Made by a program: the position numbers and the translations under genes | In this document: positions 1 through 5,063 of the stretch, piece by piece | How positions within the stretch are numbered: position 1 is the stretch's first letter | Layout: each line of letters begins with the position of its first letter | The notes under the pieces: generated by a model | Database searches by the model: none | What the model was told of the DNA's origin: nothing | What the model saw: only the letters and a program-made list of their open reading frames with translations | From: Wenzhouxiangellaceae bacterium | Lineage (GTDB): Bacteria > Pseudomonadota > Gammaproteobacteria > Xanthomonadales > Wenzhouxiangellaceae | Reading direction: 5' to 3' | DNA: 5,063 nucleotides | Assembly (NCBI GenBank): GCA_023258355.1 | Contig: JALQZL010000109.1 | Span: 1 to 5,063 of the forward strand

Positions 1-415
1 GACCAATGGGTCGCTTTAGAAAGTAATCAAGGAGTGCCGTCGGTGGGTGGTGTTCACCGATGGGTGGCGCTTGTAGCAGGCTCGCAAAGTCATTGCCCGA
101 GCCCACAGGCAATACCCCCAGGGTGGCGGGCTGGTTGATCAACGCATTGGCCACCGCGTGCACAGTCCCATCCCCACCGACAGCCACCACCACATTGTCC
201 GGATCAGTAGCGGCTAGTGCCGCGTGCTGACGAAGCGCGGCCAGTGACTCACAGCAATGCACGCTGACCTGATCGGTGCCTGCATTCGCCTCAAGCGCTT
301 GAAGCTGTTTCCAACACGAATGCGACACCTGAGGGCGGCCTTGGCCGGCCGTGGGATTGACCAAGAAACTGATATGCCGACGGGATGATTGAGGAAGGCT
401 TTGTGCTTGGGTCAT
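1..415 (-). CDS. Diacylglycerol kinase / YegS-type lipid kinase, N-terminal part (runs off left edge)
   Basis: This is the 5' part of a gene for a cytosolic or membrane-associated lipid kinase of the DAGK catalytic-domain family, which phosphorylates diacylglycerol or a related lipid with ATP. About 138 residues are visible; family members are usually about 300 residues, so the C-terminal half lies beyond position 1. The family signatures appear in the expected order: the VNPTAGQGR strand-loop at residues 19-27, the nucleotide-binding GGDGT at 80-84, and PVGSGNDFA at 103-111. The ATG at 413-415 is chosen because an in-frame TGA lies just upstream and no other start is available; no clear Shine-Dalgarno sequence precedes it. 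It is divergent from the acyltransferase gene at 478, so the two may share a 62-bp control region. The family assignment is secure; the exact lipid substrate cannot be told from this fragment. Confidence 0.9.
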   Translation of the reverse strand, partial: MTQAQSLPQSSRRHISFLVNPTAGQGRPQVSHSCWKQLQALEANAGTDQVSVHCCESLAALRQHAALAATDPDNVVVAVGGDGTVHAVANALINQPATLGVLPVGSGNDFASLLQAPPIGEHHPPTALLDYFLKRPIG

Positions 416-477
416 GTGATCAAATCAACGGCTCGATGGGTATCGTCTGATAAGTTGAATCATGGCACACTAACACA

Positions 478-1383
478 ATGAATAAAATCTGGCTGGGTTT
501 GAGACAAGCAGGGGCCACAGGCTTGCTCGCGCTCAATTCCATCATTCATATCACCCCCTTGCTCGTGGTCGCGCTGATGAAGCTCATCATCCGATGGCGA
601 CCGGTCACACGCCTATGTGATCGCATGTTGATGGGTCTGGCCGCCAGCTGGATTGATGTGAACTCTTGGATGATGGATCACCTCACCCAAACACAAGTGG
701 AGGTGGTCGGCTGGCCCGACGAGGGGCTTGAGACCTTGGCGCAAGGCCATTATTTATTGATTGCCAATCATCAAAGCTGGGTCGATATTCCAGTATTACA
801 AAAGGTCTTTAATCGGCGTTTGCCGATGCTTCGTTTTTTCTTGAAAAGCCAATTGATTTGGGTCCCGATCCTCGGCCTGGCTTGGTGGGCGCTCGAGTTT
901 CCTTTTATGAAACGCTACACCCGCGCGCAAATTCAGAAAAACCCCGAGCTGGCGGGCAAGGATTTGGAAACCACAAAAAAAGCCTGCGAGAAATTCAAAT
1001 CGATTCCTGTCACCATCGTCAATTTTGTTGAGGGTACTCGGTTTAGCATGGCCAAACATAAGGCACAGGCCTCACCCTATCACCACCTACTTAAACCTCG
1101 AGCTGGGGGAACCGCGTACGTGCTCGAGGCCATGGATCAGCAACTAGACACCTTGGTTGATGTGACGATTGTCTATCCTGAAGGCAAAGGCGAATTGTTT
1201 GACTTATTTGCCAACCGCATCCCCCGTGTTCGCGTGTTGCTCAACTTCATTCCCATTCCACAGGCGCTGAAGGATGGGCGCTATCAAGATGACGCGGCGC
1301 ATCGAGCCAAGTTCCAAGCATGGCTCAACGGGCTTTGGGAAGACAAAGATGAACGCATTGCCAAACAGGCGTCCTTGCATTGA
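478..1383 (+). CDS. yihG: YihG-like 1-acylglycerol-3-phosphate acyltransferase family protein
   Basis: This 301-residue protein belongs to the PlsC-like lysophospholipid acyltransferase superfamily, which transfers an acyl chain to a lysophospholipid at the inner membrane. It closely resembles E. coli YihG (about 310 residues) in my recollection of that sequence, including FMKRY and the GKD-ETT--CEKF stretch before the EGTR block. Motif I is NHQSWVD with catalytic H98 and D103. Motif II is around FMKR (143-146). Motif III is VEGTRF with E185-R188. Motif IV is around KPRAGG (206-211). A hydrophobic, weakly basic N-terminal segment at about residues 15-39 is the likely membrane anchor. The ATG at 478 is the first start after an in-frame TAA at 451; no good Shine-Dalgarno sequence is seen, and a near-consensus promoter is also not evident. 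Its divergent neighbour is a lipid kinase, consistent with a glycerolipid role. The family is certain; the in vivo substrate is inferred. Confidence 0.93.
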   Translation: MNKIWLGLRQAGATGLLALNSIIHITPLLVVALMKLIIRWRPVTRLCDRMLMGLAASWIDVNSWMMDHLTQTQVEVVGWPDEGLETLAQGHYLLIANHQSWVDIPVLQKVFNRRLPMLRFFLKSQLIWVPILGLAWWALEFPFMKRYTRAQIQKNPELAGKDLETTKKACEKFKSIPVTIVNFVEGTRFSMAKHKAQASPYHHLLKPRAGGTAYVLEAMDQQLDTLVDVTIVYPEGKGELFDLFANRIPRVRVLLNFIPIPQALKDGRYQDDAAHRAKFQAWLNGLWEDKDERIAKQASLH

Positions 1384-1385
1384 AC

Positions 1386-1414
1386 AAAAAAAGAGCGGGC
1401 ATGTGCCCGCTCTG
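1386..1414 (-). terminator. Intrinsic terminator for the minus-strand secreted-protein gene
   Basis: A perfect inverted repeat of 10 bp (arms 1392-1401 and 1404-1413, AGAGCGGGCA/TGCCCGCTCT; realistic loop of 4 nt) is flanked by a run of seven A at 1386-1392. On the minus strand this reads as a GC-rich hairpin followed directly by a U-run, the standard rho-independent layout. It lies about 45 nt past the TAG at 1456-1458. Read on the plus strand the hairpin starts 9 nt after the acyltransferase stop but lacks a good U-tract (GTCTTC follows), so it would be a weaker terminator in that direction. Confidence 0.87.
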
Positions 1415-1455
1415 TCTTCAGCCAATGTGGCTACTTCAATAAGCCAGTTAGCGTC

Positions 1456-1668
1456 CTAACCCATGGTACGGGTGCGGATGGCGATCCCAGCCACGCCCAG
1501 CATGAGGGTGATCAGTGTGACCAAGCCCACCAATGAGTTGGTTGGGACAGACTCGACACCGCCTGGCGTATAGTCAGGTGAGCGGAAAATCTGCTGTTGT
1601 GGGTTCGGGCAGACATCAAAAGGAATGTCCGGCAGAATACCCGCTGGGATAGTTATTGGCCATGCCAA
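1456..1668 (-). pseudogene. C-terminal part of the same secreted protein in the +1 frame: PEP-CTERM/IPTL-like sorting tail
   Basis: This frame is open from about 1701 and ends at TAG 1456-1458. It encodes a Pro-rich linker (around DVCPNPQQQ and SPDYTPGG), then a tripartite sorting-type tail: the motif VPTNS, about 19 hydrophobic residues (LVGLVTLITLMLGVAGIAI) and a short Arg-containing end (RTRTMG). That layout is typical of substrates of exosortases, and the VPT start is nearest to the IPTL-type variant; the match to a named variant is my inference. It has no start context of its own: the conventional first codon at 1668 is TTG and no Shine-Dalgarno sequence is visible. It therefore makes most sense as the end of the gene beginning at 1930, separated by a one-base frame change. 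It is labelled pseudogene because of the frame break; if recoding occurs, or if the base is a sequence error, the gene is intact. Confidence 0.65.
1615..1624 (-). other. Candidate +1 slip site TCC-TTT-TGA at the frame break
   Basis: At the end of the first frame the minus strand reads TCC TTT TGA T. A tRNA-Phe on the last TTT can move forward one base and still pair with TTT, after which GAT GTC continues the sorting-tail frame. The arrangement resembles the CTT-TGA site of prfB, but the upstream Shine-Dalgarno-like stimulator of prfB (AGGGGG three bases away) is not present. Deletion of one of the four T residues (1618-1621) would also restore the frame, so a simple indel or a sequencing error is equally compatible. 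Confidence 0.4.
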
Positions 1669-1930
1669 CTGACCAAGTGCCTCCGTTTTGGCCAGTATTC
1701 ATAATATCCATGTTGCCACTAACCCCAATGGCAAAGACATTGTTCATTAGGTTGTTAAAGGCCGAGTCCGTCAAGTTGAGCTGATCCGTCGTGGCGGTTG
1801 TATCCTCGAAACTTGAATTGACCACCAAGTTTTGTGCCTGAGCCAAGCTTGAAAATAATAAGCCTGTGGCGATCAGTCCGACCACCCACTGTTTCTGTGT
1901 TCTATGGGGTAACACTAAGCGCGCTTTCAC
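1616..1930 (-). CDS. Secreted protein, N-terminal reading frame (signal peptide plus start of mature domain); frameshifted relative to its C-terminus
   Basis: This frame encodes 104 residues. The first 32 form a typical Sec signal peptide: a basic n-region (K2, R4, R10, K13), a hydrophobic core from about W15 to L29, and an AQA cleavage site before Q33. The mature part begins NLVVNSSFED, a start often seen in secreted beta-rich PEP-CTERM-type proteins (N-x-x-x-N-x-S/D-F-E), and continues with Asn/Gly/Thr-rich sequence. The start is GTG at 1928-1930; no in-frame ATG exists between it and the upstream TGA, and AAGGA at 1941-1945 lies 10 nt away. The frame ends at TGA 1616-1618 without a membrane anchor. 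The missing anchor is encoded directly downstream in the +1 frame, so this is probably the front part of one gene spanning 1456-1930 (about 157 residues if joined at the stop). The function of the mature domain is unknown. Confidence 0.7.
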   Translation of the reverse strand: MKARLVLPHRTQKQWVVGLIATGLLFSSLAQAQNLVVNSSFEDTTATTDQLNLTDSAFNNLMNNVFAIGVSGNMDIMNTGQNGGTWSVGMANNYPSGYSAGHSF

Positions 1931-1940
1931 TATTTGTTTG

Positions 1941-1945
1941 TCCTT
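1941..1945 (-). promoter_or_regulatory. Ribosome binding site deciding the GTG start at 1930
   Basis: The minus strand reads AAGGA followed by 10 nt of AC-rich sequence and then GTG AAA. This is the only Shine-Dalgarno-like element near the signal-peptide reading frame and supports the non-ATG start. Confidence 0.6.
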
Positions 1946-1965
1946 TTGTCTTCTAAATTGACTTC

Positions 1966-2037
1966 AAAAAAGCATGGGGAGACGTTATCGGTGCTGACAG
2001 CCACCGAGGTGTGACCTTGCCACCCAGCCTGCCCATG
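1966..2037 (-). ncRNA. Candidate structured leader or small RNA with U6 tail upstream of the secreted-protein gene
   Basis: On the minus strand, three nested or adjacent inverted repeats could fold into a three-way junction. P1 is CATGGG (2037-2032) with CCCATG (1978-1973). P2 is GGTG (2024-2021) with CACC (2011-2008), loop 9 nt. P3 is TCGGTG (2007-2002) with CACCGA (1993-1988), loop 8 nt. The closing stem is followed, after one C, by six U (1971-1966), the layout of a transcription stop. It lies 36 nt before the GTG start at 1930. It does not match the c-di-GMP, cobalamin, guanidine or other riboswitch cores that I know. The stems are short, and no covariation evidence is available, so this is a hypothesis: attenuator, small RNA or terminator of read-through transcripts. 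Confidence 0.3.
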
Positions 2038-2043
2038 TTAGCA

Positions 2044-2071
2044 ATTATCTTTGACAATTAGCCGAAGGTAA
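2044..2071 (-). promoter_or_regulatory. Possible sigma-70 promoter for the secreted-protein gene
   Basis: On the minus strand a GATAAT box (2049-2044, five of six matches to TATAAT) is preceded at 16 bp by TTACCT (2071-2066, only three of six matches to TTGACA). A start about 7 nt downstream would fall near 2037, right at the first base of the P1 stem of the candidate leader, which is why it is reported. The weak -35 box would fit an activator-dependent promoter. The 191-bp gap 1931-2121 holds no other recognisable gene. Confidence 0.3.
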
Positions 2072-2121
2072 CCTAAGAAAACAAAACTTATGTTTGTATT
2101 TGATCTTGGGTGAGGAGCGCG

Positions 2122-2820
2122 TTAACCGTGCTGTACTGTCCAATCCATGCTGAGGTGATAGCCTTCCCCGCGGATAGATTGAATGGGAAATTTAGGTCCA
2201 CCCAATTGCCGAATTTTTGAGCGCAAATGGGTCATATGAACCTCTAGCGCACGCTTAGATTGCGTGTTGACTGGCTTGCCCAATAAATCGAGCAACTGCC
2301 AGTAAGCCAATTGGCGATTTGGCGCCTCGATCAATGCCTTCAAAATACGCCATTGGGTGGCAGTCAGGGCAAGCTCGACACCCTTTTGAGGATGGCAGAT
2401 GGCGAAACGGCTGGTGAGTAGCTGAAAGTCGGTGGGTCCATCCCCTCGCTTGTGGCGGGCACTTAGGCGTTTGTCCATCGAACGTAAAACAGCCATCAGC
2501 TCCGCTGACTCAAATGGCTTGGGCAAATAGACATCGGCCCCCACCTCATAGCCAACCACTTTGTCTTGAAGACCTGATCGTGCTGTCATCATCACAACAA
2601 AGGCATCAGGGTCAACGGCTTTGAGTCGCTGCGTGATCGATAAGCCATCCTCGCCCGGAAGCTCAATGTCAATGATGTAGGCATCAAAATGCTGTTTGGG
2701 GCGAGCCAGATCCATGGCTTCGGCGTCGGCGACACCGGTAATACCAAAGCCCTCGCCCGATAACACTTTCACCAACATTTCTCTAAGCGCGTCGTTGTCT
2801 TCCACCAAACAGATATTCAT
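2122..2820 (-). CDS. OmpR/PhoB-family response regulator
   Basis: This 232-residue cytosolic DNA-binding regulator is the output half of a two-component system. The receiver domain spans about residues 1-115, with acidic pocket E7/D8, phospho-acceptor D51 in IIDIELPGEDG, switch T79 in MMTAR, aromatic Y98 and K101 in LPKPF. The winged-helix DNA-binding domain spans about 130-225; the recognition helix lies near ALEVHMTHLRSKI (191-203) and the wing is IRGEGYHL (216-223). Its length is normal for the family. The ATG at 2818-2820 overlaps the kinase stop by four bases (ATGA) and an AGGA lies 7 nt upstream, within the kinase gene, so its translation is probably coupled to that of the kinase. The target genes are unknown; the secreted-protein gene immediately downstream is one candidate. 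No strong intrinsic terminator is seen after its TAA. Confidence 0.95.
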   Translation of the reverse strand: MNICLVEDNDALREMLVKVLSGEGFGITGVADAEAMDLARPKQHFDAYIIDIELPGEDGLSITQRLKAVDPDAFVVMMTARSGLQDKVVGYEVGADVYLPKPFESAELMAVLRSMDKRLSARHKRGDGPTDFQLLTSRFAICHPQKGVELALTATQWRILKALIEAPNRQLAYWQLLDLLGKPVNTQSKRALEVHMTHLRSKIRQLGGPKFPIQSIRGEGYHLSMDWTVQHG

Positions 2821-4721
2821 AGGGGTATCCTAAACTCAATGTTAAATTCGTCAGGCCTTGCTGGATTATAGACAAGATCGCCCCCTTGAATCTTCGCCAA
2901 CACGCGAGACAAATGAAGCCCCAAACCAGCGCCTGAATGGTGTTTAGCGTGTTCGCCACGATAAAACTTGTCAAATAGTCTCGTGACGTCCAGGTGGGTA
3001 TTTTCTGCTATTGGGTTAATGACTGTGATGGCCACCCAATGACCGGTGGGATCCACATCACCCAAGCGAACCTCGATGGGTTGATCTACCGGCGCGTATT
3101 TGATGGCGTTTTCCAAAAGATTGGTCAGAACGACCTCAGTAAACCAAGCATCGGCCACCACCTGTTGATCACGTAAGCCAGAGACACGCAAACGCGCAGC
3201 CACATCCATCTGGACAATGATATTGTCCAGAAGATCACCCACATCAAATGTTTCAGGTCTCGGCTGGATCGCGCCACTGGTCACCTGATCAAAGCTTAAA
3301 CACCGATCGACCAGGCGGCCAATGTCTTTAACTGAGGTTGAGGCTTTGTTCTTGACCGCTGGGTCATTGAGACCATGTTCAATAGCCAAACTGAGCACCG
3401 ACAACGGTGTCTTTATTTCATGGCTCAACATGGTCATAAACTGCTGGAGACCTTCTCGTGCCCGCAGTGCCTCCTCGGCACGCGCACGCGCAGCCAATGC
3501 TGAACTTCGCAGATAAACAAGCCGCCTGCGGGAACGCAATTGCAACATCACCGCCACCGCCAGCGCGAGCCAAAATGAATGCATCAAGAACCCTTCTAAT
3601 GCCAGGTCATTCTCGGCACCGAAGAGTGTTCTGGCCAGTACCCACACCACACCACTCAACAAAAGACCGCCGGCTGTGCGTAACATCCATAACGGGACCG
3701 TGGCTTCAGGTGCGCTTGGTTCATCCACTAGCGCAAACCAAGGAATAGTCGCTGCAAAGGCGCTGGCAAAGACCAGCATGACAGCATTCCACTGCAGACC
3801 AAAAGCGGTCTGACCAAAAGCAATCCAAAGCAAGCTGGCCAACCCGAGATAAATAAACGCGTCAAGGGTTCCTCGTGCCCATCGGCACATGCCGTAATCA
3901 GCGTAAAGCAATCGATAAAAGACCAATACGCTGTTGGGATAAAGCACGATCAATGCGTAATTAATTTGATTCAGTAACTCACTGCCCGCCATATCGTCAA
4001 GAAAGAGACGAAAAATGCCAAACATGGAAGCACCATAAGCAGCAGAAAAAAACAGCTGAGTACTGTAAGCCGCCACCACCCGTTCACGATCTGTCAACCA
4101 AACGCCTGCGGCAAAGAGCAACACCGCAACCAAAAAGGCCAGATATCCCATCACGAAAGCCATATAGATTTGGTCATCATGCAACATGTCCAAAAGTATC
4201 TGGGCATCCACCGTCACCATCAGACTGTGGGGAGAATCCAGTCGCGCATAGACGACCCTGGTTTTGGGCAGGGAAGGCACTTCAAAAGCCAAACTTAAGG
4301 ATTGGTATCCTGTGGGCAATAGGGGGTGCCGGTCACCAATCACTTGGGGCACGTCAGAGACAACAGGATCAAACAACATCACCTCGTCATGCCAAACAGG
4401 TCGGAAGCGGACCACCAAGCCCGCTTGATCGGACACGTCGCCACGAAGCTCAAGACGTACCCAGTGGGGGTTGGCCCGATAACCAGCATTAAAGCCTTTT
4501 TCGAAGGATGTCCAAGCATCAACGGGGAGCGCCTGAATCTTCTCGAGACTCAGCGGTGTGTCTCCCTCATCAAGATAAGCGGCAGCAACAATCAGCGGGA
4601 GATCTGCTGACGGATCAACTGACCTCCCCTCGTCTAGTGGCTGTGCAATGCTGGTTGTGCTCACCGAAGCCAGGCACCAAAACATGCCCACAAGGCTAAC
4701 CAAGCTCAGGCGACCCATCAT
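2817..4721 (-). CDS. 7TMR-DISM hybrid-input sensor histidine kinase (HisKA + HATPase)
   Basis: This 634-residue inner-membrane kinase senses an envelope signal and phosphorylates the adjacent regulator. A signal peptide (cleavage after about A26) is followed by a periplasmic domain at about 40-175 matching the 7TMR-DISMED2 layout. Seven hydrophobic segments then follow, near 186-209, 215-240, 253-273, 286-303, 312-332, 346-367 and 374-394. A basic, Ala/Arg-rich linker (about 396-427) leads into HisKA, with the H-box SHEIKTPLS (H434; E435-x-x-T438 fits the phosphatase motif). The ATPase domain shows the N-box (LLENAIKYAP, N538), the F-box LFDKFYRG (582-589) and the G2 box GAGLGL (597-602). The usual DxGxG G1 box is not recognisable; its place is taken by TVINPIAEN (566-574). 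The ATG at 4719-4721 is followed by a second ATG; it lies 3 nt after the upstream peptidase stop with no clear Shine-Dalgarno sequence, so coupling is likely. The ligand is unknown; family members may bind carbohydrate-like ligands. Confidence 0.95.
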   Translation of the reverse strand: MMGRLSLVSLVGMFWCLASVSTTSIAQPLDEGRSVDPSADLPLIVAAAYLDEGDTPLSLEKIQALPVDAWTSFEKGFNAGYRANPHWVRLELRGDVSDQAGLVVRFRPVWHDEVMLFDPVVSDVPQVIGDRHPLLPTGYQSLSLAFEVPSLPKTRVVYARLDSPHSLMVTVDAQILLDMLHDDQIYMAFVMGYLAFLVAVLLFAAGVWLTDRERVVAAYSTQLFFSAAYGASMFGIFRLFLDDMAGSELLNQINYALIVLYPNSVLVFYRLLYADYGMCRWARGTLDAFIYLGLASLLWIAFGQTAFGLQWNAVMLVFASAFAATIPWFALVDEPSAPEATVPLWMLRTAGGLLLSGVVWVLARTLFGAENDLALEGFLMHSFWLALAVAVMLQLRSRRRLVYLRSSALAARARAEEALRAREGLQQFMTMLSHEIKTPLSVLSLAIEHGLNDPAVKNKASTSVKDIGRLVDRCLSFDQVTSGAIQPRPETFDVGDLLDNIIVQMDVAARLRVSGLRDQQVVADAWFTEVVLTNLLENAIKYAPVDQPIEVRLGDVDPTGHWVAITVINPIAENTHLDVTRLFDKFYRGEHAKHHSGAGLGLHLSRVLAKIQGGDLVYNPARPDEFNIEFRIPL

Positions 4722-4724
4722 AAA

Positions 4725-5063
4725 TTACTGCGATGATGCTCGATACTGATCGAACCAATGGACAATGTAGGCTGGCTTTGCCATAAGCTGACTTGGTCGA
4801 CGGTGGAGTGCGTGCGAGGCGCCAGGAACACGGACCATCGCTGTAGGCACACCACGCAGTTGCAAAGCTTGGTAATACTGTTCAGTTTCAGAAATTGGTG
4901 TCCTAAAATCTGACTCGCCTGTGAAGAGCAAAGTTGGCGTGGTGACGTTACCAACGTAACTGATAGGTGAGTATTTCAGGTAATGATCAGGATCTTCCCA
5001 AGGCATGGCTGGGAACCAATACTGGCTGAATAGATAATAAAAGTCTGCATTCAACACAAAGCT
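4725..5063 (-). CDS. S9-family (prolyl oligopeptidase-like) serine peptidase, C-terminal part (runs off right edge)
   Basis: The last 112 residues of an alpha/beta-hydrolase of the S9 peptidase type are visible; the gene continues past position 5063, where the frame stays open, so the GTG at 5055-5057 is not a true start. The family hallmarks of the C-terminal catalytic domain are present: an aromatic-rich W-F-P-x-M-P-W-E-D-P stretch, then YSPISYVGNVTTPTLLFTGESD with the catalytic Asp (fragment residue D52), then VPGASHAL with the catalytic His (H84), and a final helix ending HWFDQY. The catalytic Ser would be in the missing part. Such enzymes cleave oligopeptides or acyl-aminoacyl bonds; some are periplasmic, but localisation cannot be judged without the N-terminus. 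The TAA ends 3 nt before the sensor-kinase ATG, so the gene is almost certainly co-transcribed with the two-component pair. Confidence 0.88.
   Translation of the reverse strand, partial: SFVLNADFYYLFSQYWFPAMPWEDPDHYLKYSPISYVGNVTTPTLLFTGESDFRTPISETEQYYQALQLRGVPTAMVRVPGASHALHRRPSQLMAKPAYIVHWFDQYRASSQ

Noticed and set aside
416..477. Sigma-70 promoters in the divergent intergenic region (for example GATAAG at 449-454)
   Set aside because: No -35 box is found at a suitable distance on either strand, so no specific promoter can be supported.
796..1059. Minus-strand open frame of 87 codons within the acyltransferase gene
   Set aside because: It lies entirely antisense to a gene with intact family motifs, and its translation shows no domain, signal peptide or other protein-like feature.
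1204..1459. Short open frames on both strands over the end of the acyltransferase gene and the terminator
   Set aside because: They run through the terminator hairpin and overlap a well-supported gene; no protein features are seen.
1973..2037. c-di-GMP (GEMM) or another known riboswitch class
   Set aside because: The conserved core sequences of the classes I know are absent; only generic stems are visible.
2041..2121. Possible terminator after the response regulator (AAAC/GTTT arms followed by a T-rich stretch on the minus strand)
   Set aside because: The stem is only about four AT-rich pairs, too weak to call as an intrinsic terminator.
2994..4699. Several open frames of 60-96 codons on the plus strand, and frames in other registers, across the kinase gene
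   Set aside because: They are antisense or shifted shadows of a continuous 634-residue protein with all expected domains, and have no convincing start signals.
4725..5057. A complete 110-residue gene starting at GTG 5055-5057
   Set aside because: The frame remains open to the window edge and the sequence is clearly the C-terminal catalytic part of a larger S9 enzyme, so this is an internal codon.

Overview
The window looks like chromosomal DNA of a Gram-negative proteobacterium, most likely a free-living gammaproteobacterium. The reasons are a close YihG-type inner-membrane acyltransferase, a 7TMR-DISM sensor kinase with an OmpR-type partner, a serine peptidase of the S9 type, and a secreted protein with a PEP-CTERM-like C-terminal sorting tail. 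Base composition is moderate (about half GC), with no obvious compositional break. I saw no tRNA, rRNA, insertion sequence or CRISPR array.

Layout. Positions 1-415 (minus) hold the 5' part of a diacylglycerol/lipid kinase gene that runs off the left edge. It is divergent, across 62 bp, from a YihG-like acyltransferase gene (478-1383, plus). Both act on membrane glycerolipids. A strong hairpin at 1386-1414 sits between that gene and the convergent gene to its right; its U-tract serves minus-strand transcription.

Positions 1456-1930 (minus) encode a small secreted protein split over two reading frames. The first frame has a signal peptide and the start of a mature domain. The second has a VPTNS motif, a transmembrane segment and an Arg tail. 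The frames can be joined by one +1 step at a TTTTGA site at the first stop codon. This is either a frameshift mutation, a sequence error or recoding. Its 191-bp upstream region (1931-2121) contains a possible promoter and a candidate three-stem structured leader ending in six U residues.

Positions 2122-5063 (minus) form a tightly packed operon: the C-terminal part of an S9-family serine peptidase/esterase (partial at the right edge), then, 3 nt later, a seven-transmembrane sensor histidine kinase, then an OmpR/PhoB-type response regulator overlapping the kinase stop by 4 nt (ATGA). The kinase probably senses an envelope ligand through its periplasmic domain and phosphorylates Asp51 of the regulator. 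The operon promoter lies outside the window. No convincing terminator separates the regulator from the secreted-protein gene, so read-through or control of that gene by the two-component system is possible but unproven.

The points most worth a second look are the split sorting-signal gene with its TTT-TGA slip site, the structured leader in front of it, and the kinase's ATPase domain, which lacks a recognisable DxGxG (G1) box.
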